Source: Oscillospiraceae bacterium (GTDB lineage Bacteria; Bacillota; Clostridia; Oscillospirales; Ruminococcaceae). From it: 53,236 nt of DNA. The first letter of the stretch is position 1. The number at the start of each line of letters is the position of its first letter. The stretch is taken from assembly GCA_014799395.1 (NCBI GenBank), contig JAAVID010000034.1, positions 1-53,236 of the forward strand. The letters run 5' to 3'. Below the pieces are notes generated by a model. The model was given only the letters and a program-made list of their open reading frames with translations. It ran no database searches and was not told the origin of the DNA. The translations under genes were made by a program, and so were the position numbers. This document shows positions 15,693 to 23,968 of the stretch, in pieces.

Positions 15693-17762
15693 TCACTTTA
15701 TCACCCGGACGACCCTGCTCCCGAGACCGCTTAAAATGTCGTTTGGAATGGTGCCGGCCTGTCTCGCGATATCGAACACGGTTATCCGTTCGCGCCCCGA
15801 ATTCCCGATTATTACGGCAATATCGCCCTGTTTCACGTCGATTTCGGTAACGTCGACTATCGTCTGATCCATACATATCTTACCGATCATCGGCGCGCGC
15901 TTTCCGTTTATCAGAACCGCTCCGACGCCGTCGGAGAGCGCTCTCGGAAGTCCGTCCGCATAACCGACGGCAAGCGCCGCGACACGCATATTTCCGTTGG
16001 CGGCGCAGTCGAGACCGTAGCCCACGGGCTCGCCCCCGTACACGTTTCTTACGGACGTTACGCGCGTTTTCAGCGACAAGACGGGCGTTAAGCCCTCGCG
16101 TTCAACACCGCCGTACAGCGCAATGCCCGCGCGGACATAATCACCGCCGAGATGAGGATAATTCAGCAAGCCGCAGCTCGCCAGCAGGTGGAGCTTCGGG
16201 AAATGACCGTCGGCGGCGAGCTTGTCCGCCGTCCCGAAGAATTTTTCCGCCTGTTTCTCCGTAAAGGCTCTGTCGGAGGGCGCGGTGGTCTCGTCGGAGG
16301 ACAAATGCGTAAACATTCCGTCAACCTTAAGATTTTTCATCTCAAAGATACGCTTTATCTCGGAGTAATTTTCCGAGCGTATCCCAAGCCGTCTCATTCC
16401 CGTATCAACGCCGATATGCACATGGAATTTCCCGTAACCGTTCAGCGTTTTCGCGTAATCGTGATCGACTACGGTCTGCGAAAGTCCGAAAAATTTCAAC
16501 AGCGGAAACTGCGGCGGGTGAGTATAGCCGAGCACCAATATCTCGCCCTTTACGCCGTGACGGCGGAGCTCCGCGCCCTCGGCGGCTGTCGCGGTGCAAA
16601 AGGCTCTTATCCCGACTTTGTTTAATTCCCGCGCCGTCAATACCGCGCCGTGACCGTAAGCGTTCGCCTTGACGACCGCCATAAGCCTTGAATTTTCGGG
16701 GCAGAGACTTTGCAGATATTCGGCGTTTGAGCGCAGAGCCTCCGCGTCGATCTCCGCCCACGTCCGCGCCCTCGGAGAACATAGCGCGCCGCGGAGCTTG
16801 CCGAACGTTAAAGCGGCATACGCCGCAAATAACGCAAAACCGACGGAACAAAGCGTCGTCAGAACGAACAGCAGCAGCGCCCTTTTTTCAAAGAAATCAT
16901 TCGAGATGATCTTCGACGCGCCGCGCAGGGCGATGATAACCGCGGGGTGAATGATATAGACCCACATCGAGAGCTTGCGGAGCACGGGTCTCTGCCTTGC
17001 CTTTAACGTCTTTAAAAAGGCAATGAGGAAAAACGCTGAGGGTACTAAAAATATGTACATACTGTCGTGGCGGGGGAGCTTAAATTGCCGCAGAATAAAC
17101 GCCTCGGCGGTCATCAGCGCAAAGGAGACTATACCTCCCGCCGCGGCGTTTTTCCCGTTGAATTCGAGCCGTCCGATATTCGAGCCGAGAAGCAGAAATA
17201 TCGGGGCGAAAAACAGACCGTTCCTCGTATACGAGAACACGTTGAAAAGTGCGCCGTAAAAAGCCTTCAACGGCGGAACGCCCGCGGCTAACCCGTAATA
17301 CCCGTCGCCGAGCAGTCCGAGCAGATACAGCAGAGCGGCTATTATCAGCGCCTTTTTTGCCGTCGTTTTTTTCAGAAAGTGAACGATAATTATCCCAAGA
17401 ATACAAGCGGGGAAATACCACAAATGATAGAAATAACCGTCAAACAACAGCATTCTTACCGCTTTCCAAAACGTAAATCCCTTGAAGTACCCCGAGATAA
17501 TCCCGAACGGTATATACAGAGCCGTCACAAGAAGATACATTCCGGACAGCTTTATTAAGGTCTTTCGAGGTCTGCCGAAATTCGTGAACATTCCCGTGAC
17601 CGTAAAGAAAAACGGCACCGCGACCCGCGCGAGTATCCGAGTGAGGAAGAAGTCCGCGTCCGCGGAAATGTTTTCAAGCGGCGAGGTATGTATCATAATA
17701 ACAAGAACCGCCGCGGCAACGCGGAAAATATCGAGAGAGCCGCTTTTTTCGTTATTACTCAT
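15693..17762 (-). CDS. vanT: VanT-type membrane-bound serine/alanine racemase
   Basis: 689 residues in two parts. Residues 1-325 are a polytopic acyltransferase-3-like membrane domain (LDIFRVAAAVLVIMIHTSP) that probably imports L-Ser. Residues 330-689 are a PLP-dependent alanine-racemase domain with the PLP Lys at about 365 (MAVVKANAYGHG), the GDYVRAGIALYGG segment and the second active-site region MIGKICMDQT. This fusion is diagnostic of VanT, which supplies D-Ser for D-Ala-D-Ser peptidoglycan ends. It overlaps the vanXY stop by 4 bp and is last in the operon. A sole general alanine racemase role is unlikely given the membrane half. Confidence 0.92.
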   Translation of the reverse strand: MSNNEKSGSLDIFRVAAAVLVIMIHTSPLENISADADFFLTRILARVAVPFFFTVTGMFTNFGRPRKTLIKLSGMYLLVTALYIPFGIISGYFKGFTFWKAVRMLLFDGYFYHLWYFPACILGIIIVHFLKKTTAKKALIIAALLYLLGLLGDGYYGLAAGVPPLKAFYGALFNVFSYTRNGLFFAPIFLLLGSNIGRLEFNGKNAAAGGIVSFALMTAEAFILRQFKLPRHDSMYIFLVPSAFFLIAFLKTLKARQRPVLRKLSMWVYIIHPAVIIALRGASKIISNDFFEKRALLLFVLTTLCSVGFALFAAYAALTFGKLRGALCSPRARTWAEIDAEALRSNAEYLQSLCPENSRLMAVVKANAYGHGAVLTARELNKVGIRAFCTATAAEGAELRRHGVKGEILVLGYTHPPQFPLLKFFGLSQTVVDHDYAKTLNGYGKFHVHIGVDTGMRRLGIRSENYSEIKRIFEMKNLKVDGMFTHLSSDETTAPSDRAFTEKQAEKFFGTADKLAADGHFPKLHLLASCGLLNYPHLGGDYVRAGIALYGGVEREGLTPVLSLKTRVTSVRNVYGGEPVGYGLDCAANGNMRVAALAVGYADGLPRALSDGVGAVLINGKRAPMIGKICMDQTIVDVTEIDVKQGDIAVIIGNSGRERITVFDIARQAGTIPNDILSGLGSRVVRVIK

Positions 17763-18487
17763 AAGCCGCTCCGTTTCGTGATTATAAATCCGTCGCGGTT
17801 ATTGCCCGAAACGCCGATAATGCCGTCGTCCTCAAGCGAATGATCGCCCGCCTCCAGATACGATATTTCGTATTTTCCTTGAAACCCGAGCGGCTTTTTC
17901 CCGTATCCGAAGCTCTTTATATACTCCGTGTATTCCTCGAGCACAAAGCCGTTTTCCGTAATTATTTCGGTGTGAGGCGCTCCGACGTATCTGAAATGCC
18001 ACGGCTCATACGCTATCCCGGTTATATGCTCCTTGTCGTGAGGATAACGCAGAATAAAGCCGTATTTCGCCGCGATCCTCTTGAATTTGCCGCAGACCCC
18101 GCCGTCGGGGAAATCGGGGCGTACAAAATCTATGTGCTCGCGGGTTTCTCCGAGGTCTATCGCGAGACCCGTCTGATGCTCGCTGTGAGCGGGCTTGGCA
18201 ACGTATTTTTCCGTGAATTCGATACCGCTTTCGGAAAGGCAGCCGTTCCATATGCTTTGCTGCTCCTCCATTGAGCGGTAGCCGCTGACGGGAGTAATGC
18301 CCGTCCTGCCGTTTACCGCCGCGAGAGCAAGCTCGAGCTGTAACGCGGCCGTGCGCTTCAGCGTTATTTCGGAGCCGTTTACGGCGGTGAGCTCGGGAGC
18401 TTCGGCTTCGCGGACGGGATAATATTCGTTCACCAAAATCAAATCGCCCTTAAAAACATCGTTTTCCGTTAAAAATATCCTGCTCAT
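17759..18487 (-). CDS. vanXY: VanXY/VanY-type D,D-peptidase
   Basis: 242-residue zinc peptidase of the VanY/DacC family. Predicted zinc ligands are His104 and Asp111 in SEHQTGLAIDLG and His164 in EPWHFRY, with Glu161 as catalytic base. There is no N-terminal membrane anchor, so the enzyme is cytosolic as in VanXY: it would cut D-Ala-D-Ala and D-Ala-ended precursors so that only D-Ser-ended ones remain. It overlaps the ligase stop by 4 bp (ATGA) and vanT by 4 bp. The exact split of dipeptidase and carboxypeptidase activity cannot be told from sequence. Confidence 0.9.
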   Translation of the reverse strand: MSRIFLTENDVFKGDLILVNEYYPVREAEAPELTAVNGSEITLKRTAALQLELALAAVNGRTGITPVSGYRSMEEQQSIWNGCLSESGIEFTEKYVAKPAHSEHQTGLAIDLGETREHIDFVRPDFPDGGVCGKFKRIAAKYGFILRYPHDKEHITGIAYEPWHFRYVGAPHTEIITENGFVLEEYTEYIKSFGYGKKPLGFQGKYEISYLEAGDHSLEDDGIIGVSGNNRDGFIITKRSGL

Positions 18488-19518
18488 ATCCGCACCGCCT
18501 TATCCGTTATTATTTCTATCACCTGCCCGAACGTATACCCCGCCGCCCTCATCATCAACGGAAAACGGCTGTGCTCGGTAAAGCCGGGGATAGTGTTCAC
18601 TTCGTTGAAAATTATCTCTTCTTTCCCGGTCAAAAACATATCCACGCGCGCAAAGCCGCCGCAGCCGAGCGCCCGGTATATCTTTTCGGCGGTGAGCTTT
18701 ATCCTGTCGGAGAGCTCTTTGGAGAGCGGAGCGGGGCACAATATCCGCGAGGTCTCGGGGGTGTATTTTTCGGTATAGTCGAAAAAGCCGTCCGACAATT
18801 GTATTTCGTCGACCTCTCCTATGATGAGCTCATTTGTGCCGATCACGGCGCAGCCGACCTCAACGCCCTTAATTTCCCGTTCGATAATTATTTCGTTATC
18901 GAATTTAAACGCCTTTTCCGCCGCGCCCGGCAATCCGCCCGCGTCGGAGACCCTTGAGATACCGCACGACGATCCGCCCCTGAGCGGCTTGACAAATACG
19001 GGCAAGCCGAGCGTTTTTTCAATATCGTGCGGCTCTATCTCGTCAAGAGCGGTAAATGTGAGCGCTTCGGGAACGGCTATCCCCGCCGCCGAAGCGAGCC
19101 TGTGCGCCCTGTGCTTGTCCATACAAACCGCGGACGGAAGCACTCCGCAGCCGCATATCGGTATACCCGCGAGCTCGAGCAGACCTTGAAGAGTTCCGTC
19201 CTCGCCGCCCATACCGTGCATTACGGGAAACGCCGCGTCGATCTGTATTTTCAGCTTGTCCGAAATAAGGCTCCTGGTCTTTCTGTCGGGCGAGAGCGCC
19301 GCCTTTACAAGATTTTTCTTGGCGGAGTTTCCGATAAAGACGTCGTGGAACTCGTTCATATTCCCGTAAAAGTAGAACCATTCGCCCTCCTTGGAGATCC
19401 ATATCGGAATGGCGTTGTACCCGCCCGGAAAATTATTCAGCACGCTCTCCGCGGACTGCAAGGAGACCTCGTGCTCCGAGGACGTACCCCCGAAAATCAC
19501 CGCAATGTTTTTGTTCAT
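18484..19518 (-). CDS. vanG: VanG-like D-alanine-D-serine ligase
   Basis: 344-residue ATP-grasp ligase of the Ddl superfamily, joining D-Ala to a second D-amino acid. The N-terminal IAVIFGGTSSEHEVSLQSA, the ATP-binding GLPVFVKPLRGGSSCGI and the C-terminal VDMFLTGKEE...FNEVNTIPGFT are intact. The specificity loop reads FFDYTEKYTPETS, which resembles VanG rather than the loop of VanA-type D-lactate ligases. With vanXY and vanT downstream the product is predicted to be D-Ala-D-Ser. It starts the operon, with GGGGG before the ATG. Van-type resistance is normally low level with D-Ser. Confidence 0.9.
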   Translation of the reverse strand: MNKNIAVIFGGTSSEHEVSLQSAESVLNNFPGGYNAIPIWISKEGEWFYFYGNMNEFHDVFIGNSAKKNLVKAALSPDRKTRSLISDKLKIQIDAAFPVMHGMGGEDGTLQGLLELAGIPICGCGVLPSAVCMDKHRAHRLASAAGIAVPEALTFTALDEIEPHDIEKTLGLPVFVKPLRGGSSCGISRVSDAGGLPGAAEKAFKFDNEIIIEREIKGVEVGCAVIGTNELIIGEVDEIQLSDGFFDYTEKYTPETSRILCPAPLSKELSDRIKLTAEKIYRALGCGGFARVDMFLTGKEEIIFNEVNTIPGFTEHSRFPLMMRAAGYTFGQVIEIITDKAVRI

Positions 19519-19555
19519 TTTTATTTTCCCCCTGTTTTGTGTTTTCGATAATTTT

Positions 19556-19584
19556 ATTATAGCGTTATCCGTTAAATAATGTTT
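19556..19584 (-). promoter_or_regulatory. Promoter of the van operon
   Basis: Minus strand: perfect TATAAT (19561-19556) but only AAACAT in the -35 position (19584-19579), which suits an activator-dependent promoter. It lies 38 bp before the ligase ATG. Confidence 0.55.
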
Positions 19585-19593
19585 TTGTTTTTA

Positions 19594-19642
19594 CTTGCGA
19601 TAATCTTACAAGTTTATTACAAATTCTTACGATTTTATGACA
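19594..19642. promoter_or_regulatory. Five tandem boxes, candidate VanR/PhoB-family operator
   Basis: Read on the plus strand: CTTGCG 19594, CTTACA 19605, ATTACA 19616, CTTACG 19626, ATGACA 19637, spaced 11, 11, 10 and 11 bp. Direct repeats one helical turn apart are the usual targets of OmpR/PhoB-family regulators, the family of VanR. The array begins 33 bp upstream of the van -10. The rest of 19519-19831 holds the van promoter, a plus-strand TTGCTT/TAAGAT pair at 19739-19767 and a terminator. Confidence 0.55.
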
Positions 19643-19783
19643 TTGTACAGGTATTGCGGAATTTTAAGTTTATGGAATAATTTAACATAATTTCAAAAAA
19701 CAAGAATTTTGACCTCGGAAATATTTTTTATATACATATTGCTTTTTTGGAGAAGCAGATATAAGATCATGGCAGACAAATGA

Positions 19784-19823
19784 AAATAAAAAACCGCGCA
19801 CAAGGATTTCCTGTGCGCGGTTT
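19784..19823 (-). terminator. Terminator of the phosphatase gene
   Basis: Twelve-base stem AAACCGCGCACA / TGTGCGCGGTTT (19791-19802 and 19812-19823), followed on the minus strand by a T-rich run. It can also act weakly on the plus strand. Confidence 0.88.
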
Positions 19824-19831
19824 AATAATGT

Positions 19832-20425
19832 TTACTCAATATGACCGAGAAAATTTGCTCTTACGACGGTGCGAGTATTGCCAAGTATAAGCCATTCGTG
19901 AATTCCCGTGTCTCCCGTGTAAAAGAAATGGTCGGCTTCGACGGGCAGTCTGAAAAAAGCGCGGTAAAGCTGATTGATCATTCCGCCGTGAGTAACAACG
20001 GCGACTGTGTCCTCATCTTCGTTTTCCGACAGCAGCATTGAAAGCATATATTCCGCACGGTAACGGAATTCAAGCATACTTTCCTGTTCGTAAACCGAAG
20101 TGTGAAGGGCAACCTTTTTCTCGGGATACTTTTCATTGACGACACTGCGCTCCAGCCCGGCGATAAGTCCGTTGTTGAATTCCATTAGTTTTTCCTCGGG
20201 AAACAGCGGCGCGTTTGCTGCTTCCGCGAGGTGACGAGCCGTCTGTGCCGCTCGTTTCAGCGTGCTGTGATATATTTTGGATATTTGATAATGCTCGCTG
20301 ACATATTTGCCCATTGCCGCTGCCTGAACGTGTCCTCGCTCGGTCAGCTCGAAATCCGCCCTGCCCTCGTGAACGTCGAGAAGGTCTGCTTCGCTTTCGC
20401 CATGCCGTATTATAAGCAGTCTCAT
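19832..20425 (-). CDS. Histidine phosphatase family protein
   Basis: 197 residues of the phosphoglycerate-mutase/acid-phosphatase superfamily. The catalytic motif IIRHGESEAD near the N-terminus supplies the phosphorylated His; Arg in STLKRAAQTA and the second His in VVTHGGMIN complete the pocket. The substrate cannot be inferred; the family includes cobalamin, sugar-phosphate and general phosphatases. AAGGAGG precedes the ATG. It is a single-gene unit with its own promoter and terminator. Confidence 0.88.
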   Translation of the reverse strand: MRLLIIRHGESEADLLDVHEGRADFELTERGHVQAAAMGKYVSEHYQISKIYHSTLKRAAQTARHLAEAANAPLFPEEKLMEFNNGLIAGLERSVVNEKYPEKKVALHTSVYEQESMLEFRYRAEYMLSMLLSENEDEDTVAVVTHGGMINQLYRAFFRLPVEADHFFYTGDTGIHEWLILGNTRTVVRANFLGHIE

Positions 20426-20454
20426 GATCTTCCTCCTTTGTGCATAATACGTTT

Positions 20455-20483
20455 ATTATAGCACTTCCTATATGTAATGTCAA
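20455..20483 (-). promoter_or_regulatory. Promoter of the phosphatase gene
   Basis: Minus strand: TTGACA (20483-20478), 17-base spacer, TATAAT (20460-20455); full consensus. Confidence 0.85.
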
Positions 20484-20559
20484 GACATATCGGTCTGTGA
20501 ATGAAATGTTTGTTCACAGAAACAGATAAACTGTGCATAAATATTTTTTGTTATACATA

Positions 20560-20588
20560 TTGCTTTTTTTGAGAATTTGTGGTATGAT
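20560..20588 (+). promoter_or_regulatory. Promoter of carB
   Basis: TTGCTT (20560-20565), 17-base spacer, TATGAT (20583-20588). The 37 bases around the -35 are nearly repeated at 19719-19754. Confidence 0.6.
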
Positions 20589-20628
20589 TATATAGAATAG
20601 GATAAAATTCGAGTATCGTAAAAACAAA

Positions 20629-20676
20629 CCCCTCCAATTTCGAATGTTATCCAATAAAAATAACATAACGAGGGAG
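20629..20676 (+). promoter_or_regulatory. Leader hairpin that can sequester the carB ribosome site
   Basis: CCCTC (20630-20634) pairs with GAGGG (20670-20674), the Shine-Dalgarno of carB. Inside it ATGTTAT (20644-20650) pairs with ATAACAT (20660-20666). Closing this two-part stem would hide the ribosome site. No PyrR-type loop is seen. Confidence 0.5.
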
Positions 20677-20684
20677 CAGAAGAT

Positions 20685-23600
20685 ATGCCTAAAAAGACAG
20701 ATATTCATAAGATAATGATAATCGGCTCGGGTCCTATAATCATCGGACAGGCGTGCGAGTTCGACTATTCGGGAACGCAGGCGTGCAAGGCGCTGAAAAA
20801 GCTGGGTTACGAGATAGTTCTCGTGAACTCCAACCCCGCGACTATCATGACCGACCCCGACGTTGCGGACATCACCTATATCGAGCCGCTGAACGTTTCA
20901 AGGCTCACACAGATAATCGAAAAGGAGCGACCCGACGCGCTGCTGCCGAACCTCGGCGGACAGAGCGGTCTTAACCTCTGCTCGGAGCTTGCCGAGGCGG
21001 GCGTTCTCGAAAAGTACGGCGTTAAGGTAATAGGCGTTCAGGTGGACGCTATCGAGCGCGGCGAGGACAGGATCGAGTTCAAGCACACTATGGAAAAGCT
21101 CGGCATTGAGATGCCGCGCAGCGAGGTCGCGTATTCCGTTGACGAGGCGCTTGCCATTGCCGATAAGCTGCATTATCCCGTAGTTCTGCGCCCCGCGTAC
21201 ACTATGGGCGGCGCGGGCGGCGGTCTCGTTTACAACGTCGACGAGCTGAAGGTCGTCTGCGCGAGAGGTCTGCAAGCGTCTCTTGTGGGACAGGTTCTCG
21301 TTGAGGAATCTATCGCGGGCTGGGAGGAGCTGGAGCTCGAGGTCGTCCGCGACGCGGAGAACAACGTCATTACCGTTTGCTTTATCGAGAATATCGACCC
21401 TATCGGCGTTCACACGGGCGACAGCTTCTGCTCCGCGCCTATGCTCACGATAAGCGAGGACGTTCAGAAGAAATTACAGGAATACTCGTACAGCATCGTA
21501 AAGGCTATCGAGGTAATAGGCGGCTGCAACTGCCAGTTCGCGCACGACCCCGTTTCGGGAAGAATAGTCGTTATCGAGATAAATCCGCGCACCTCGCGCT
21601 CCTCGGCGCTGGCTTCAAAGGCTACGGGCTTCCCTATCGCCCTGGTTTCGGCAATGCTCGCGTGCGGTCTCACCCTTAAAGAGATACCCTGCGGCAAGTA
21701 CGGTACGCTTGATAAGTACGTTCCCGACGGCGATTATGTGGTTATTAAGTTCGCGCGCTGGGCGTTTGAGAAGTTCAAGGGCGCGCAGGACAAGCTCGGC
21801 ACACAAATGCGCGCTGTCGGCGAGGTCATGTCGATAGGCAAGACCTACAAGGAAGCGTTCCAGAAAGCGATACGCTCGCTTGAAACGGGGCGTTACGGGC
21901 TCGGCTACGCGAAAGACTTCCACGATATGAGCAAGGAGGAGCTTCTGTCAAAGCTGACCTATCCGTCCTCCGAGCGCCAGTTTATTATTTACGAGGCTCT
22001 GCGCAAGGGCGCGACTACCGAGGAGATATACAACCTCACAAAGATAAAGCACTGGTTCTTGGATCAGATGATGGAGCTTATCAAGGAGGAAGAGGCTCTC
22101 GCGGAGGCAAAGGGCAAAGTCCCCGAAAAGGACGTTCTCAAACGGGCAAAGTGCGACGGCTTCTCCGACCGCTACCTCTCGAAGCTGCTTGAAGTTCCCG
22201 AGGCGGATATTCGCGCAAAGCGCAAGGAATACGGCATAAACGAGGCTTGGGAGGGCGTTCATGTAAGCGGTACGGAAAACGCGGCTTACTACTACTCCAC
22301 CTACAATCTCGACGAGGACAAGAGCCCCGTCAACACGGACAAGCCGAAAATTATGATACTCGGCGGCGGTCCGAACAGAATAGGGCAGGGTATCGAGTTC
22401 GACTACTGCTGCGTTCACGCGGCGCTGGCGCTGAAATCGCTCGGCTTTGAGTCCATTATCGTCAACTGCAACCCCGAGACCGTTTCCACCGACTACGACA
22501 CCTCGGACAAGCTTTATTTCGAGCCGCTGACGCTGGAGGACGTTCTGGCTATCCACGAGAAGGAAAAGCCCGTGGGCGTTATCGCGCAGTTCGGCGGTCA
22601 GACGCCGCTCAATCTCGCGGCTGAGCTTAAAAAGAACGGCGTGAATATTCTCGGTACTACCCCCGAGACTATCGACCTCGCCGAGGACCGCGACCACTTC
22701 CGCGCAATGATGGAGCGTCTGAATATCCCAATGCCCGAGAGCGGAATGGCTGTCACCGTCGACGACGCGCTTGAAATAGCCAACCGTATCGGCTACCCCG
22801 TAATGGTTCGCCCGTCCTACGTTCTCGGAGGACGCGGAATGGAGGTCGTTCACGACGACGAGATGATGCGCGTTTATATGAACGCGGCTGTCGGCGTTAC
22901 CCCCGACCGTCCGATACTCATCGACCGCTTCCTCAACCACGCTACCGAGTGCGAGGCGGACGCTATTTCGGATGGCACACACTGCTTTGTACCGGCGGTT
23001 ATGGAGCATATCGAGCTCGCGGGCGTTCACAGCGGCGACTCGGCTTGTATCCTCCCCGCGAAGAATCTCTCCGACAAGCACATCGCGACCATAAAGGAGT
23101 ACACGCGCAAGATCGCCGTGGAAATGGGCGTTGTCGGGCTTATGAATATGCAGTACGCTATCGAGGGCGATACCGTGTACGTTCTCGAGGCTAACCCCAG
23201 AGCTTCGCGCACCGTGCCGCTCGTTTCCAAGGTCTGCGACATCAATATGGTCAAGGTCGCGACCGAGATAATGACCGCGGAGTTCACCAAGAATCCCTCT
23301 CCCGTACCCGCGCTTCACGACCGCGCTATACCGCATTACGGCGTAAAGGAAGCGGTGTTCCCGTTCAATATGTTCCAGGAGGTCGACCCCGTGCTCGGTC
23401 CGGAAATGCGCTCGACGGGCGAAGTCCTCGGCATTTCCCCGAGCTTCGGCGAGGCGTATTACAAGGCGCAGGAAGCGACCCAGACGAGACTGCCTATGGA
23501 GGGCACGGTCCTGCTGTCGGTATGCGACCGCGACAAGCCCGAGCTTGTTGACATCGCAAAGGCGTTTGAAAAGCTCGGCTTCAAGATACTGTCAACGGGC

Positions 23601-23906
23601 AAGAGCCACGAGCTTATCAGCTCGGCGGGCGTTGCGGCGGAGAAAGTTCTCAAGCTCTACGAGGGCAGACCGAACATCGCGGACAAGATCGCGAACGGCG
23701 AGATACAGCTTATCATTAACACTCCCGCGGGCAAGACCAGCGCGAACGACGACAGCTATATCCGCAAGGCTGCGATAAAGCACCGCATTCCCTACATCAC
23801 CACAATGGCTGCCGCAAAGGCAAGCGCGGAGGGTATCGCGGCTATCAAGAACAACTCGCACCTCGGCGTAAAGTCGCTTCAGGCGTTCCACGCGGAGATA
23901 AAGTAA
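20685..23906 (+). CDS. carB: Carbamoyl-phosphate synthase large subunit
   Basis: 1073 residues, full length. Two homologous ATP-grasp halves: the first begins IHKIMIIGSGPIIIGQACEF, the second PKIMILGGGPNRIGQGIEFDY. Each has an ATP-binding loop (RPAYTMGGAGGG and RPSYVLGGRGMEV). A C-terminal MGS-like allosteric domain follows (LSVCDRDKPELVDIAKAFEKLG). It makes carbamoyl phosphate from bicarbonate, ammonia and two ATP for pyrimidines and arginine. The small subunit carA, usually adjacent, is not in this window. A terminator follows 15 bp after the stop. Confidence 0.97.
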   Translation: MPKKTDIHKIMIIGSGPIIIGQACEFDYSGTQACKALKKLGYEIVLVNSNPATIMTDPDVADITYIEPLNVSRLTQIIEKERPDALLPNLGGQSGLNLCSELAEAGVLEKYGVKVIGVQVDAIERGEDRIEFKHTMEKLGIEMPRSEVAYSVDEALAIADKLHYPVVLRPAYTMGGAGGGLVYNVDELKVVCARGLQASLVGQVLVEESIAGWEELELEVVRDAENNVITVCFIENIDPIGVHTGDSFCSAPMLTISEDVQKKLQEYSYSIVKAIEVIGGCNCQFAHDPVSGRIVVIEINPRTSRSSALASKATGFPIALVSAMLACGLTLKEIPCGKYGTLDKYVPDGDYVVIKFARWAFEKFKGAQDKLGTQMRAVGEVMSIGKTYKEAFQKAIRSLETGRYGLGYAKDFHDMSKEELLSKLTYPSSERQFIIYEALRKGATTEEIYNLTKIKHWFLDQMMELIKEEEALAEAKGKVPEKDVLKRAKCDGFSDRYLSKLLEVPEADIRAKRKEYGINEAWEGVHVSGTENAAYYYSTYNLDEDKSPVNTDKPKIMILGGGPNRIGQGIEFDYCCVHAALALKSLGFESIIVNCNPETVSTDYDTSDKLYFEPLTLEDVLAIHEKEKPVGVIAQFGGQTPLNLAAELKKNGVNILGTTPETIDLAEDRDHFRAMMERLNIPMPESGMAVTVDDALEIANRIGYPVMVRPSYVLGGRGMEVVHDDEMMRVYMNAAVGVTPDRPILIDRFLNHATECEADAISDGTHCFVPAVMEHIELAGVHSGDSACILPAKNLSDKHIATIKEYTRKIAVEMGVVGLMNMQYAIEGDTVYVLEANPRASRTVPLVSKVCDINMVKVATEIMTAEFTKNPSPVPALHDRAIPHYGVKEAVFPFNMFQEVDPVLGPEMRSTGEVLGISPSFGEAYYKAQEATQTRLPMEGTVLLSVCDRDKPELVDIAKAFEKLGFKILSTGKSHELISSAGVAAEKVLKLYEGRPNIADKIANGEIQLIINTPAGKTSANDDSYIRKAAIKHRIPYITTMAAAKASAEGIAAIKNNSHLGVKSLQAFHAEIK

Positions 23907-23921
23907 ATCAAATATAAAAAG

Positions 23922-23958
23922 AACCGGGAGGAAATTTTCCTCTCGGTTTTATTTTTTG
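23922..23958. terminator. Bidirectional terminator between carB and the SulP gene
   Basis: Stem AACCGGGAGGAAA / TTTTCCTCTCGGTT with T-rich sequence on both strands; it serves the two convergent genes. Confidence 0.8.
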
Positions 23959-23968
23959 TTTTTATTGC

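Noticed and set aside
21948-23336. Open frame of 462 codons antisense to carB
   Set aside because: carB is unmistakable in the other strand; the antisense frame arises from its G/C-ending codons.
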